Positions 1 to 7,240 of a stretch of 45,482 nucleotides of DNA are shown here, in pieces. A program made the position numbers and the translations under genes. The notes below the pieces were generated by a model. It saw nothing but the letters and a program-made list of their open reading frames with translations, ran no database searches and was not told where the DNA came from. This DNA is from Mycobacteriales bacterium (GTDB taxonomy: Bacteria; Actinomycetota; Actinomycetes; Mycobacteriales; SCTD01). Numbering within the stretch: the first letter of the stretch is position 1; every line of letters starts with the position of its first letter. The DNA lies in assembly GCA_030447385.1 (NCBI GenBank), contig JAUJOY010000002.1:1-45482 (forward strand), given 5' to 3'.

Positions 1-839
1 CCGGCGGCCAGTCGCTCCTCGAGCTGCGCCGTCCGGTGAGCCCGCAGGGCCTCGCGCAACCCGTTAGGCAGCATGATCGCGCGCCGGCCGGCCCGGCTCT
101 TTGGCTCGTCGAACACCAAACCCTTGCCGACCAGGCGCTGCATCGAGCGTTTGACCGTGAGCGTGCCGGTGTCGAGGTCAATGTCCTCCCAGCGGAGGGC
201 GAGGGCCTCGCCCTGGCGGAGCCCGAGTGCGAGGGCGACTGACCATCGAGCCTCGTTGCGCAGCCCTCGCGCGGCGGCCAACAGCGCCCGAGCCTCAGTG
301 GCGCTGAAGGGGACGACCTCCTCCCGCCGCAGCGACGGTGCATCCACCAGCGAACAGACGTTGCGAGCGATCTTGCCGCGCTGCATCGCGACCTTGAGCG
401 CGCGCGACAGGATCCGGTGCAGCTGCAGGATCGTGGACGAGGCGAGGCCCTCGTCCGCAAGCTCGATGTACCACGCTTCCAGATGCTCTGGCTGGAGCCG
501 GTCGAGCCGGTGGTGTCCGACTGCCGGGACGATGCGCCCGTTGACCTTGCCGCGGTAGCCCTGCAGGGTCGAGGCCCTGACCTTGCGGATGGCGATCGTG
601 TCGAGCCAGTGGCCGAGCCACTCGGCGACCGTCGGGGCGCGACCGGCGGCCTGGACCATGCCGCTGTCGCGCTGATGCTCGAGGGCCCGCACCTTGCGTA
701 CGACCTCACCTCGCTTCGCCGCCGAGACATGCCTCCGGTCTCGCTGCCCCTCCCGCTTGAGGCCCATTGAGACGTAGCCGTGCCAACGCCCGACGGCGTC
801 TTGGTGGATGGAGCTCTCGCCGTACGCGGATCGGCTCAT
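1..839 (-). CDS. int: Tyrosine-type site-specific integrase, 3' end cut by window
   Basis: The reverse strand reads continuously from ATG at 839 to the window edge (279 residues) with no stop, so the C-terminal part lies to the left. The N-terminal part resembles an arm-type DNA-binding domain (residues 1-55), followed by a core-binding SAM-like domain (about 65-155) and the start of the catalytic domain. The first catalytic arginine is seen in ALGLRQGEALAL (R208), and a PKSRAGRR segment with the usual beta-strand lysine follows at about 246. The His-x-x-Arg box and the Tyr are off the window. GGAGAGG lies a few bases upstream of the chosen ATG; an in-frame ATG at 857 is an alternative start. 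The excisionase-like gene lies directly upstream on the same strand. The likely role is integration and excision of the element that ends near 8,003. Confidence 0.9.
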   Translation of the reverse strand, partial: MSRSAYGESSIHQDAVGRWHGYVSMGLKREGQRDRRHVSAAKRGEVVRKVRALEHQRDSGMVQAAGRAPTVAEWLGHWLDTIAIRKVRASTLQGYRGKVNGRIVPAVGHHRLDRLQPEHLEAWYIELADEGLASSTILQLHRILSRALKVAMQRGKIARNVCSLVDAPSLRREEVVPFSATEARALLAAARGLRNEARWSVALALGLRQGEALALRWEDIDLDTGTLTVKRSMQRLVGKGLVFDEPKSRAGRRAIMLPNGLREALRAHRTAQLEERLAA

Positions 840-902
840 CGAGGTCCTCTCCTTCATGCTGCCGTGGGGGCGCCGTCACGCCGGGGTGCCATCCCGCCCC
901 GA

Positions 903-1091
903 CTATGTCTGCATTGGGCTGCTCCGTCGGAGGGACGAGGCGAAACTGTGGACGGCGTCGGCGGGGACGCGCCGGCAGCGGCCGATGTGCACCGACGTGA
1001 GCTGGCCGCTCTGCAGAAGTTCGTACACCTTGGATCGCCCGATGCCCAGGGCTGCGGCCGCCTCGATTGGCGTCAGTAAGACCTTGTCCAT
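903..1091 (-). CDS. xis: Excisionase / AlpA-type helix-turn-helix DNA-binding protein
   Basis: This 62-residue protein has the compact winged-helix pattern of the excisionase and MerR-like HTH_17 families: LTPIEAAAALGIGRSKVYEL, then a wing with HIGRCRRVPADAV. Such proteins either bend attachment-site DNA to favour excision or act as transcription factors. It lies 63 bp upstream of the integrase on the same strand, the usual xis-int order in actinobacterial elements. A copy of the 41-bp repeat (1166-1206) lies about 75 bp upstream, oriented toward this gene. The role as Xis is inferred from size, fold and position; it could instead be a regulator. Confidence 0.82.
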   Translation of the reverse strand: MDKVLLTPIEAAAALGIGRSKVYELLQSGQLTSVHIGRCRRVPADAVHSFASSLRRSSPMQT

Positions 1092-1165
1092 GTCGTCTCC
1101 CTCAGGTGGCCGCTGGCTCGGCTGTCGACGACGCCGGTGGCGGTTGCGGCAAGATGCCCTCAGTC

Positions 1166-1206
1166 ACTGAAGGTGCGATCCGCGGGGGGTCTGTGACAAA
1201 GGATCA
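1166..1206 (-). repeat. 41-bp repeat, copy A (upstream of xis-int)
   Basis: Read on the reverse strand, this 41-bp stretch matches copy B at 2253-2293 at 37 of 41 positions, including an unbroken TGTCACAGACCCCCCGC core and a CGCACCTTCAGT end. The copies are inverted relative to each other about 1.05 kb apart. Each one reads toward the genes it precedes: this one toward xis-int, copy B toward mobC-relaxase. It could be an operator shared by two divergent operons, or a duplicated origin of transfer. Confidence 0.8.
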
Positions 1207-1232
1207 TGCAGATCTTTCCGTCGTGAGATTGC

Positions 1233-1352
1233 GGGCAAGGTTCGTGAGGGCGATGAGCAAGACAGTGGGGGTCCGGGCAAGACATCGGGCAAGACTGTCC
1301 ATGCCTGGGCTGAGGCCGGCGGGCAAGACTCTCTGACGCTGCGGGCAAGACT
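1233..1352 (+). repeat. Iteron-like cluster of GGGCAAGAC(T) units
   Basis: Six copies or near copies of GGGCAAGACT lie in one orientation at 1233, 1255, 1275, 1287, 1321 and 1343 (the first two are degenerate). The start-to-start steps are 22, 20, 12, 34 and 22 bp, close to multiples of one helical turn, so the units would face the same side of the DNA. No convincing gene covers the cluster. Arrays like this are typical binding sites for replication initiators, excisionases or partition proteins. It lies between the xis-side 41-bp repeat and a remnant gene. The function is inferred. Confidence 0.6.
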
Positions 1353-1675
1353 CATCAAGGAGGCGGCGGGACTCCCGAAGGAGGCCTCGAGGGCGCCGCG
1401 GACGAAGCGGAGGGCGCAGCCCCGCGCGCACACCCTGAGACGCCGGTCCCCCGCGTCGTGAGCTCTTGCCGTTGAAGCCGGCGTGCCATTTCCTGCGGCG
1501 GCACCGGCGGACGCGGAACACCCGGGCCAGGCCTCGTGGCTGCGCAGCTCGGTCGGCGCCAACCACGCTCGCAGTCTTGCCCGCAGACGGAGGAACAGGC
1601 AGAGCAAGTTATGGCTCCGGGGCCCAGACCGGGCGCTGCGCGCCCGGCCCGGCCCCCGTCGCCAAGGAGGAGAGT
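1353..1675. other. Gene-free stretch
   Basis: No reading frame here shows recognisable protein features on either strand. Long frames exist but look like GC-driven open frames rich in Arg, Pro and Ala. A single reverse-oriented match to the iteron core (AGTCTTGCCC) lies near 1571-1580. Confidence 0.4.
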
Positions 1676-1697
1676 GCTCGCCCGGGCGCGGGCGAGC
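1676..1697 (-). terminator. Hairpin, probable terminator after the 1711-2173 gene
   Basis: GCTCGCCC and GGGCGAGC form a perfect 8-bp GC stem around a 6-nt loop, about 14 bp beyond the stop at 1711 of the reverse-strand gene. No T-run follows, which is common for actinobacterial terminators. Confidence 0.45.
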
Positions 1698-1710
1698 GGG
1701 GACCAAGCCG

Positions 1711-2173
1711 TCACTCGCCGAGTTCGCGGCGGTAGTCGCCGAGGGGAAGCCAGACGGCGGCGTCGGTCTGGGTGACGCGCAGGTCGCGGTTCCAGTCGAA
1801 GTGTTGCTCCCAACGCTCCAGGCCGGCTCGGGCGCCTTCTGGGTCCTGCAGGGAGTACCAGGCCAGGCCGAGCAGGAAGTGCACATCGGACAGGACCATC
1901 TGGTTCTGGACCTCGCCGGGGTCGTGTGCGCGGGCCCGCAGCCGTCGGGTGATGGCGAGCAGCAGCGTCGCCGCCCCGACGTCGCTGTCGGGCCGGGAGG
2001 TCAACGGCCGGCAACGGCAGCAATGGCCCCCAGAGGATCAGCGCGGCCTGTAACAGGGAGCAGGTCAGGTCAGGTAGCCCCCGGCGGGCGGCGAGCCAAC
2101 CGATGACGGCACTGTCCTGCGCCATGGTCGGCTGCGGTGCACTGGTCGGGGTGTCACTTGCCGGATTGGTCAT
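1711..2173 (-). pseudogene. Unknown-function gene, apparently frameshifted
   Basis: Two reverse-strand frames join into one plausible protein of about 150 residues. The first runs from ATG at 2173 through an SAVIGWLAARRGLPDL segment and a hydrophobic patch. The second takes over at about 1995-2004, has helical repeats resembling a TPR-like motif (LSDVHFLLGLAWYSLQDPEG), and ends at 1711. The frames overlap at VDL/LTS, so a single-base indel or a ribosomal slip is needed to link them. A separate start at TTG 2004 for the downstream part is possible. I do not recognise the family. The gene lies between the two 41-bp repeat copies. Confidence 0.5.
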
Positions 2174-2252
2174 GTCGGCACGGTGTGCCGGGACGACGCC
2201 GTCTGTCAGCACCGCGGCGGAAACCGGTGGACAACTACCCCGTCAAACTTCT

Positions 2253-2293
2253 TGATCGTCTGTCACAGACCCCCCGCTGAACGCACCTTCAGT
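2253..2293 (+). repeat. 41-bp repeat, copy B (upstream of mobC-relaxase); candidate oriT or operator
   Basis: This is the partner of copy A (1166-1206). Copy B also contains a perfect short palindrome, GTCTGT-C-ACAGAC (2258-2270), directly followed by a C-rich tract. An inverted repeat beside a nick region is a common layout of transfer origins next to mobilization genes. It ends 33 bp before the GTG start of the mobC-like gene. A role as promoter or operator is equally possible. Confidence 0.75.
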
Positions 2294-2326
2294 AAGTAGG
2301 TGGATGGACTTCCGGGAGGGGCAGAC

Positions 2327-2770
2327 GTGAGCCAGGACCAGCAAGATGCCAGCCCGGCGAGCGACGGGCACCCGGCCGAGCGGCCCGTGGTGGTGCGGCA
2401 CCGGCAACACCGCTTCCCGGCCCGCAGCCGGGTGGTGAAGGTGCGCTACGACGAGCAGGAGTACGCCGCCCTCGCCGCCGCGGCAGGTCGGGCCCAGTTG
2501 ACCCCGAGTGGCTACCTGGCCCTGGCCGGCCTTGCCTCGGCGGGGGACGGTCCAGCGCCATCGCAGTCGGCCGACCGGGAGCTGCTCGCCGAGCTGCTGG
2601 TGCTGCGGACAGTGATCCGCCGGTACGCCGTCAACGTCAACCAGGCCGTCGCCGTGTTGCACAGCACCGGCGAGGCACCGCCGTGGTTGGCCCGGGCGGT
2701 CGCCGGCGCCCACCGGGCGGTGCTGAGCGCTGACGCGGCGACCCAGCGCGTGGGCCGCCGGATGGGCTGA
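2327..2770 (+). CDS. mobC: MobC-like relaxosome accessory protein
   Basis: The protein has 147 residues from GTG 2327, chosen because GGGAGGGG lies 5-6 bp upstream; a GTG at 2300 would add nine residues. A disordered N-terminus is followed by VVKVRYDEQEYAALAAAAGR and LTPSGYLALAGL, the ribbon-helix-helix-like pattern of plasmid mobilization relaxosome (MobC) proteins, then a helical region with RRYAVNVNQAV, a typical MobC-type NxxQ/NQAV segment. Such proteins bind near oriT and help the relaxase nick DNA. The stop lies 5 bp before the relaxase start, so the two are probably co-transcribed and translationally coupled. Confidence 0.78.
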   Translation: MSQDQQDASPASDGHPAERPVVVRHRQHRFPARSRVVKVRYDEQEYAALAAAAGRAQLTPSGYLALAGLASAGDGPAPSQSADRELLAELLVLRTVIRRYAVNVNQAVAVLHSTGEAPPWLARAVAGAHRAVLSADAATQRVGRRMG

Positions 2771-2775
2771 CCAAC

Positions 2776-4296
2776 GTGATCGGCAAGGTCTGCAAGCGCG
2801 GCAGCGACGTACGACGGCTGCTCGGCTACCTGTTCCGCGAGGGGCTAGCGGGTGAGCACGGCCTGACCGCCTCGCACACCGCGCCAAGGCTGATCGCAGG
2901 TTGGGACGGTGTCGACGGTCTCGAGCCGCCACACACGCCCGCCGGCGGGCGGGACCTGCGCCTGCTGGCGGCCGCGCTGAATGCCCCGTTGCTCGCGGCT
3001 GGCCTGGACCGGCAGGATTGGCAGGCAGCTCGGCCGGTCTACCACTTGGCCATCGCCGCGGCGGATGAGGACCGGCAGCTCTCAGACGAGCAGTGGGCCG
3101 ACATCGCCGCTGAGTACGTCGACCGGATCGGCCTCGCGCCCCGGGGCGACGAGGAGGCGGTGCGCTGGGTCGCGGTCCGGCACGCCGACACCCATGTCCA
3201 CGTCGTCGCGACCCTCGCTCGGCAGGACGGGAAGCGGGTCTGGCCACGAAACGACTTCTACCGCTCGCGCGAGGCCAGCCGGGCGGTTGAGGAGCGGTAC
3301 GGGCTGCGACAGACAAGCCCCGCGGATCGGACCGGTCCGCGTGAGGTCACCCGTCCAGAACGACGCCGTTACGCGGCGGACCAGCATCGCGCCCGCCAAG
3401 CAGGGCGTTCTCCGGCCGCCGGGCCGGATCGTGACGTCCTGCGCCGTCGGGTTCGCGTCGCCGCCGCTGGAGCTAACGACCTACCGACCTTCCTCGAGCG
3501 ACTGCGCGCTGACGGCGTTCTCGTCCGCGAGCGCTTCAGCCAGCAGGCCCCGGAGCGGATCACCGGCTACGCCGTTGCGCTGCCAGGCGAGGGGCAGCCG
3601 GTGTGGTTCGGGGGTGGGAAGCTCGCGCCGGACTTGAGCCTGCCCAAGCTGCAGGACCGGTGGATGCCGGAGCCGCGACGTCCTGACCCGTACCTGCGTC
3701 GACCAGGGCGAGAGGAGCGCGGCGAGGCGCTGACGTCGTTCGAACGCTTCCGCGTCCTCAAGCACGCGGAGTCGGCAGCCCAGGAGGCGGCCGATCATGT
3801 CCGGGCGTCGGCTGGCGACCCCACCGCCGCGGCGGACACGGCGTGGGCGGGCTCGGACCTGCTCGCAGCCACCGCTCGACTCGTAGACGGGCAACACGCC
3901 GGCCCTGTCACCCGCGCCGCCGACCTGTTCGAGCGCGCTGCCCGCGAGCGCAATCGGCGTGCGCCGCAGCCGTCGTCAGCCGGCCATCGCCTCCGTGGGG
4001 CGACGACGGCCGTGCTTGCCGTCCGCAGGCTGCTGCCCGCCGAGACCCGGCAGGTTTTGGCTCTGCTCGCACAGCTGCAGTCCTTGGCCACCGCGGTCGC
4101 CCATCTCCGCGAGACGCAAGGCCTCGCCGCCCAAGCGGCCGCCGCACGAGCCGCCGCCGAGCAACTCGCGACCGTAAGCACAGCCCAGAACGGTGTGCCT
4201 GCCACCCCACCGTCGAGCGACCGGATCGTGGTCTACGGCCCTGCCGCCGTCACTCACCGTCCGCCACAGCGGCCGGCCGGCAAGACTTTTCGGTGA
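2776..4296 (+). CDS. mobA: Relaxase / mobilization nuclease, MOBP-like
   Basis: The protein has 506 residues from GTG 2776. The N-terminal third has the relaxase signs: a candidate catalytic Tyr at 18 (LLGYLF), a VYHLAIAAA strand (His90) and the metal-binding three-His motif HADTHVHVVATL (H136, H140, H142). These fit the Relaxase/VirD2-like family, which nicks oriT and pilots the strand into the recipient. The C-terminal part is Arg- and Ala-rich helix with no recognisable helicase or primase. No coupling protein or type IV secretion genes are visible, so the element probably relies on a helper conjugation system. It forms a two-gene unit with the MobC-like gene. Confidence 0.87.
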   Translation: MIGKVCKRGSDVRRLLGYLFREGLAGEHGLTASHTAPRLIAGWDGVDGLEPPHTPAGGRDLRLLAAALNAPLLAAGLDRQDWQAARPVYHLAIAAADEDRQLSDEQWADIAAEYVDRIGLAPRGDEEAVRWVAVRHADTHVHVVATLARQDGKRVWPRNDFYRSREASRAVEERYGLRQTSPADRTGPREVTRPERRRYAADQHRARQAGRSPAAGPDRDVLRRRVRVAAAGANDLPTFLERLRADGVLVRERFSQQAPERITGYAVALPGEGQPVWFGGGKLAPDLSLPKLQDRWMPEPRRPDPYLRRPGREERGEALTSFERFRVLKHAESAAQEAADHVRASAGDPTAAADTAWAGSDLLAATARLVDGQHAGPVTRAADLFERAARERNRRAPQPSSAGHRLRGATTAVLAVRRLLPAETRQVLALLAQLQSLATAVAHLRETQGLAAQAAAARAAAEQLATVSTAQNGVPATPPSSDRIVVYGPAAVTHRPPQRPAGKTFR

Positions 4297-4373
4297 GCGG
4301 CCCTGTCAGCCGCGAGGCGCGCCGATGAAGTCGAAGTCCTCCCCACGGTGAGGTCACTCCCTAGGCTCGTTCC

Positions 4374-4580
4374 CTGATCACAGGCGAGCTGAAGGCCAAG
4401 ATCGACCGCGTCTGGGACGCGTTCTGGTCCGGCGGCATCTCGAACCCGCTCGAGGTCATGGAGCAGATCACCTACCTGCTGTTCATCCGGCGGCTCGACG
4501 ACCTGCACACCGCTGCCGAGAACAAGGCCAACCGCCTCGGCCAGCCGATCGAGAACGCCGTCTACCGTAAGAGCGAGGAT
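4374..4580 (+). pseudogene. hsdM: Type I modification methylase HsdM, N-terminal remnant
   Basis: From CTG 4374 the frame reads ITGELKAKIDRVWDAFWSGG, then a segment ending in YLLFIRRLDDLHTAAENKA. This is the conserved start of the HsdM N-terminal (HsdM_N) domain. Similarity stops near 4575 and the SAM-binding and NPPY parts are absent, so only about 65 of some 500 residues remain. The frame has a TAG four codons before CTG, so no better start exists. The remnant probably marks an earlier type I restriction-modification locus carried by the element. Confidence 0.78.
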
Positions 4581-4591
4581 CAACATCGAAC

Positions 4592-4780
4592 GTATGCTCG
4601 CGACGTACAACCGCCGGCCGCACTGCCGCGGAGGAAGCGCTTGCGAGGTACCCGGAGGCGCGGACGAGGACCAGGGACTTTGCGGCAAAACCGTGTTGGG
4701 CGGGCTGGAACACGACCGACAGGACGGCCGCTTCGCCGTACGGTGTGACCATCTCGATGGTCACGAGGAGTCAGGCATGA
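4592..4780 (+). pseudogene. Possible C-terminal scrap of an unrecognised protein
   Basis: An open frame without a convincing start reads EEALARYPEARTRTRDFAAK, then a CWAGWN motif, SPYGVTI and a TGA that overlaps the antitoxin ATG as ATGA. Such overlaps are typical of genuine gene ends in operons, and the frame has natural-looking composition, but I do not recognise the family. It may be the tail of a gene fused by deletion to the hsdM remnant. Confidence 0.25.
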
Positions 4781-5022
4781 GCGAGCGCACCGTCAGCGTG
4801 GCTGAGGCCAAGGCGCATCTCAGCGAGATCATCGCCGCCGCCGAAGCCGGAGAGGACGTGGTCATCACCAGGCGGGGCGAGCCGGTCGCCACCCTCTCGC
4901 CGCTGCCGAGGCCCAAGAGGAAGATCGACCTCGACTGGCTGCGTGAGATGACCGCCGGCATGCCCATGGGCGAGGACTCGATGACTGTCATCCGGCAGAT
5001 GCGCGACGACTACCGCTACTGA
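4777..5022 (+). CDS. vapB: Phd/VapB-type antitoxin
   Basis: The protein has 81 residues from ATG 4777 with upstream GAGGAG. The N-terminus, SVAEAKAHLSEIIAAAEAGE followed by VVITRRGEPVATL, is the Phd/YefM-type DNA-binding fold. The C-terminal tail (DLDWLREMTAGMP and following) would wrap around and neutralise the toxin. Its stop (TGA 5020-5022) overlaps an ATG at 5022 that begins the ancestral toxin frame. It likely represses its own operon. The partner toxin appears damaged. Confidence 0.88.
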   Translation: MSERTVSVAEAKAHLSEIIAAAEAGEDVVITRRGEPVATLSPLPRPKRKIDLDWLREMTAGMPMGEDSMTVIRQMRDDYRY

Positions 5023-5474
5023 TGCTGTAAGTGGACACCAGCCTCCTCGTGTCGCTGATCGCCGCGGAGCCGAGCACTGCGCCCACTCAGTCATGGCTCG
5101 CGCAGCAGTCCAGGGAGCAGCTCGTCATCAGTGACTGGGTCGGCACCGAGGTGGCCTCGGCTTTCGCCGCGATCCAGCGGAGCGGCGGCATCGACGATCG
5201 AGGACGTGTGCGGGCGGCCGCAAACCTCAAGGCGCTCGTCACCGCCGCCTTCACTGTCCTGCCGGTGTCTCGGCAGGCGTTCCGGGCCGCCGCTGACATG
5301 GCGGGACTCGCCGAGCTGCGTCTGCGCTCGGGCGACGCGTTGCACATCGCCGTCGCCGCGGAGCACGGCTCAGGTCTGGCCACCCGCGACGCCGCACAGG
5401 CCCAGGCAGCCGAGGCGCTCGCGTGCCGTCACGGCTGGTGGCGGGTGCTGCGAGCGGTCCGTCATGAGCGGCGG
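5022..5474 (+). pseudogene. vapC: VapC-type PIN-domain toxin, with early stop and 3' frameshift
   Basis: The PIN core runs from the VDTSLLVSLIA strand (first acidic residue) through SDWVGTEVASAFA to SGDALHIAVAAEHG and LATRD, matching VapC ribonucleases. The ATG at 5022, coupled to the antitoxin stop, reads ATG CTG TAA GTG GAC: a stop sits where VapC proteins usually have Tyr or a similar residue. Translation could restart at the GTG at 5031. Near 5418-5422 the frame also slips: a one-base insertion would give RVPSRLVAGAASGPS and a stop at 5474, a natural-looking VapC end. Unshifted, the protein runs on to 5582 with an Arg-rich tail. Active Asp/Glu positions appear present, so partial activity cannot be excluded. 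Confidence 0.7.
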
Positions 5475-5825
5475 CGGGATCACCGAGGGCGTCGTCGAAC
5501 AGGCCGCGCTCGACTGGTTCCGATCCCTGGGCTACGCCACCCTCGCCGGGGCCGTCCTCACGCCCGGCGGCACAGCGCCTAGCGCACGTCGTAGACCAGG
5601 TCGTCCTGACCGGTCGCCTGCGCGACGCGGCGCTTCGCATCAACCCCCACCTGCCGGCGGGCGTGGTCGATCAGGCCTTCACGCGCCTGCTTCGCGCAGA
5701 GTCGCAGAACGCCCAAGGCGGTCGAGCTCATCCTCGAGCAGCCTGAGCTGTTCGCGGCGCATGGGTGGGAGGCTGTGGACAACTGTTGTTATCCCTGCGC
5801 GTCGCACCCCCTAGTGCAACCTTGA
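5464..5825 (+). pseudogene. hsdR: Type I restriction subunit HsdR, fragments
   Basis: From ATG 5464 the frame reads ITEGVVEQAALDWFRSLGYA, the conserved start of HsdR. After about 38 residues lesions near 5579-5594 break it. A second frame then gives DQVVLTGRLRDAALRINPHL and PAGVVDQAFTRLLRAES, the next conserved part of the HsdR N-terminal nuclease region. From about 5717 a third frame gives AVELILEQPELFAAHGWE, resembling the extreme C-terminal helix of HsdR, and ends at 5825. The whole motor and most of the nuclease are deleted. The ATG overlaps the presumed ancestral end of the vapC frame. Confidence 0.72.
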
Positions 5826-5841
5826 GTGCCTAACCTTGCAC
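5814..5841. promoter_or_regulatory. Inverted repeat upstream of the Fic gene
   Basis: GTGCAA and TTGCAC form inverted 6-bp arms 16 bp apart, with AACCTTG also repeated directly inside (5818, 5832). It lies about 50 bp before the Fic-protein start and could be an operator. This is a weak pattern. Confidence 0.25.
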
Positions 5842-5893
5842 GCGCAGCTGTCACGGACAGGTTTGCGGGGTATCTCGACATCGAGGAGTGGGC

Positions 5894-7237
5894 GTGGCTG
5901 ACTGGGACGACGCGGTCTGGCCGGCCGCCGACTCCGCCCCTACCCGCGCAGACCGTCGCGGCGGGCCGTACAGCACCTATCGCCCCGACCTGCTCGTGGA
6001 GCGCCCGCTCACCCTGGCAGCCGACGTGTCCGAGCTGGCTGGTCGGGTCGAGGCCTCCGTCCGGCGGCTGGGCGAGTTGCCGGGCAGCCGCGGGCTCGAG
6101 GGACTCGCGCGCTTCCTGCTGCGCTCGGAGGCCATCGCCTCCTCCCGCATCGAGGGTCTCCAGGTCTCTCCGCAGCAGGTGAGCCTGGCGGAGGTCGCTG
6201 AGGAGGAGTCCCTCACCGCCGAGAACGTCAACCGGACCGCGAGGAAGGTCGCGGCGAACATCAGTGCGCTTCGCAGGGCCACTCATGAGCTCGCCGATGT
6301 GGAACGGCTGTCGGTGGCCGGCGTCGAGGGGCTGCAGACGCTTCTGCTCGCCGATGAACCACACCTGCACGGCGTCCGAGACGTGCAGAACTGGATCGGC
6401 GGGTCGGACTACCACCCATTGGCGGCGGAGTATGTACCGCCGGCGCCGCCCCTGGTGCCAGCGTTCGTCGCTGATCTGGTCGCGTACATGAACGGCGGTG
6501 ATCACGCTCCGCTCGTCCAAGCCGGCCTGGTGCATGCGCAGTTCGAGACGATCCACCCGTTCCGGGACGGCAACGGCCGGGTCGGGCGCGCCCTGATCCA
6601 CACGGTGCTAGTGCGACGCGGCCTCACTAGGCACGCCGTCCTGCCGATCAGCCCTGTGCTGCTGACTCGCTCGCAGGAGTACGTGCAGGGCCTGACGGAC
6701 TACCGCTACAGCGGCCCGGCCGCGAGCATGCAAGGGCAGCAGGGCGTCTCCCAGTGGCTCCGTGTTTTCTTGCAGGCGGTCGGGATCGCCGTCACACAGG
6801 CCGAGCAGTTCGCCGTCAGCCTGGAGGAGCTCCGTCTGCGCTGGGAGCAGGACCTCGCCGCGAAGCGGCGCGAGCAGAACCTTCGCGAAACGCCGCGCGC
6901 TGACTCGGCCACGTCACGGATCCTTGCGACCTTGCAGGAGCACCCGGTCCTGACGACGGCGAGTGTGATGCGACTGTTCAACGTCAGCAGGCCGGCGGCC
7001 GTGACCGCTCTGGACGAGCTGACCTCCGCTGGGGTGCTGTCCAAGCGGCGGCTCGACCGCCGCACCGGCGGCTACCTAGCCATGGACGTCTTCGCACTCA
7101 TCACCACCGCCGAGCGGCAACTGGCGAGCACCCGCTGGGACACCGGCACCGCCAAGCCGGCCAGACCCGCTCCGTACCCTGTCGACGGAGTGGGTCCCGC
7201 GCCCGGCGGTGGCGACTCGCCTGACATGGGGGGTTGA
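5894..7237 (+). CDS. Fic-domain protein (putative AMP-transferase) with C-terminal winged helix
   Basis: The protein has 447 residues from GTG 5894, preferred because GAGGAG ends 5 bp upstream; GTG 5888 is possible. The Fic active motif HPFRDGNGRVGR (221-232) is complete, with the catalytic His and the phosphate-binding Asn and Arg residues. The self-inhibitory (S/T)xxxE(G/N) motif is seen at residues 83-88 (SSRIEG), placing it among Fic proteins with an N-terminal inhibitory helix. The C-terminal 110 residues include a winged-helix-like region (VMRLFNVSRPAAVTALDEL). Family members AMPylate target proteins such as topoisomerases or themselves. It follows the toxin-antitoxin and RM remnants as cargo of the element and is likely intact. 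Confidence 0.88.
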   Translation: MADWDDAVWPAADSAPTRADRRGGPYSTYRPDLLVERPLTLAADVSELAGRVEASVRRLGELPGSRGLEGLARFLLRSEAIASSRIEGLQVSPQQVSLAEVAEEESLTAENVNRTARKVAANISALRRATHELADVERLSVAGVEGLQTLLLADEPHLHGVRDVQNWIGGSDYHPLAAEYVPPAPPLVPAFVADLVAYMNGGDHAPLVQAGLVHAQFETIHPFRDGNGRVGRALIHTVLVRRGLTRHAVLPISPVLLTRSQEYVQGLTDYRYSGPAASMQGQQGVSQWLRVFLQAVGIAVTQAEQFAVSLEELRLRWEQDLAAKRREQNLRETPRADSATSRILATLQEHPVLTTASVMRLFNVSRPAAVTALDELTSAGVLSKRRLDRRTGGYLAMDVFALITTAERQLASTRWDTGTAKPARPAPYPVDGVGPAPGGGDSPDMGG

Positions 7238-7240
7238 TCG

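Noticed and set aside
1355-2212. Long reverse-strand open frame of 285 codons
   Set aside because: Beyond about residue 70 it becomes Arg/Pro-rich and overlaps the better second frame of the unknown gene; treated as a shadow.
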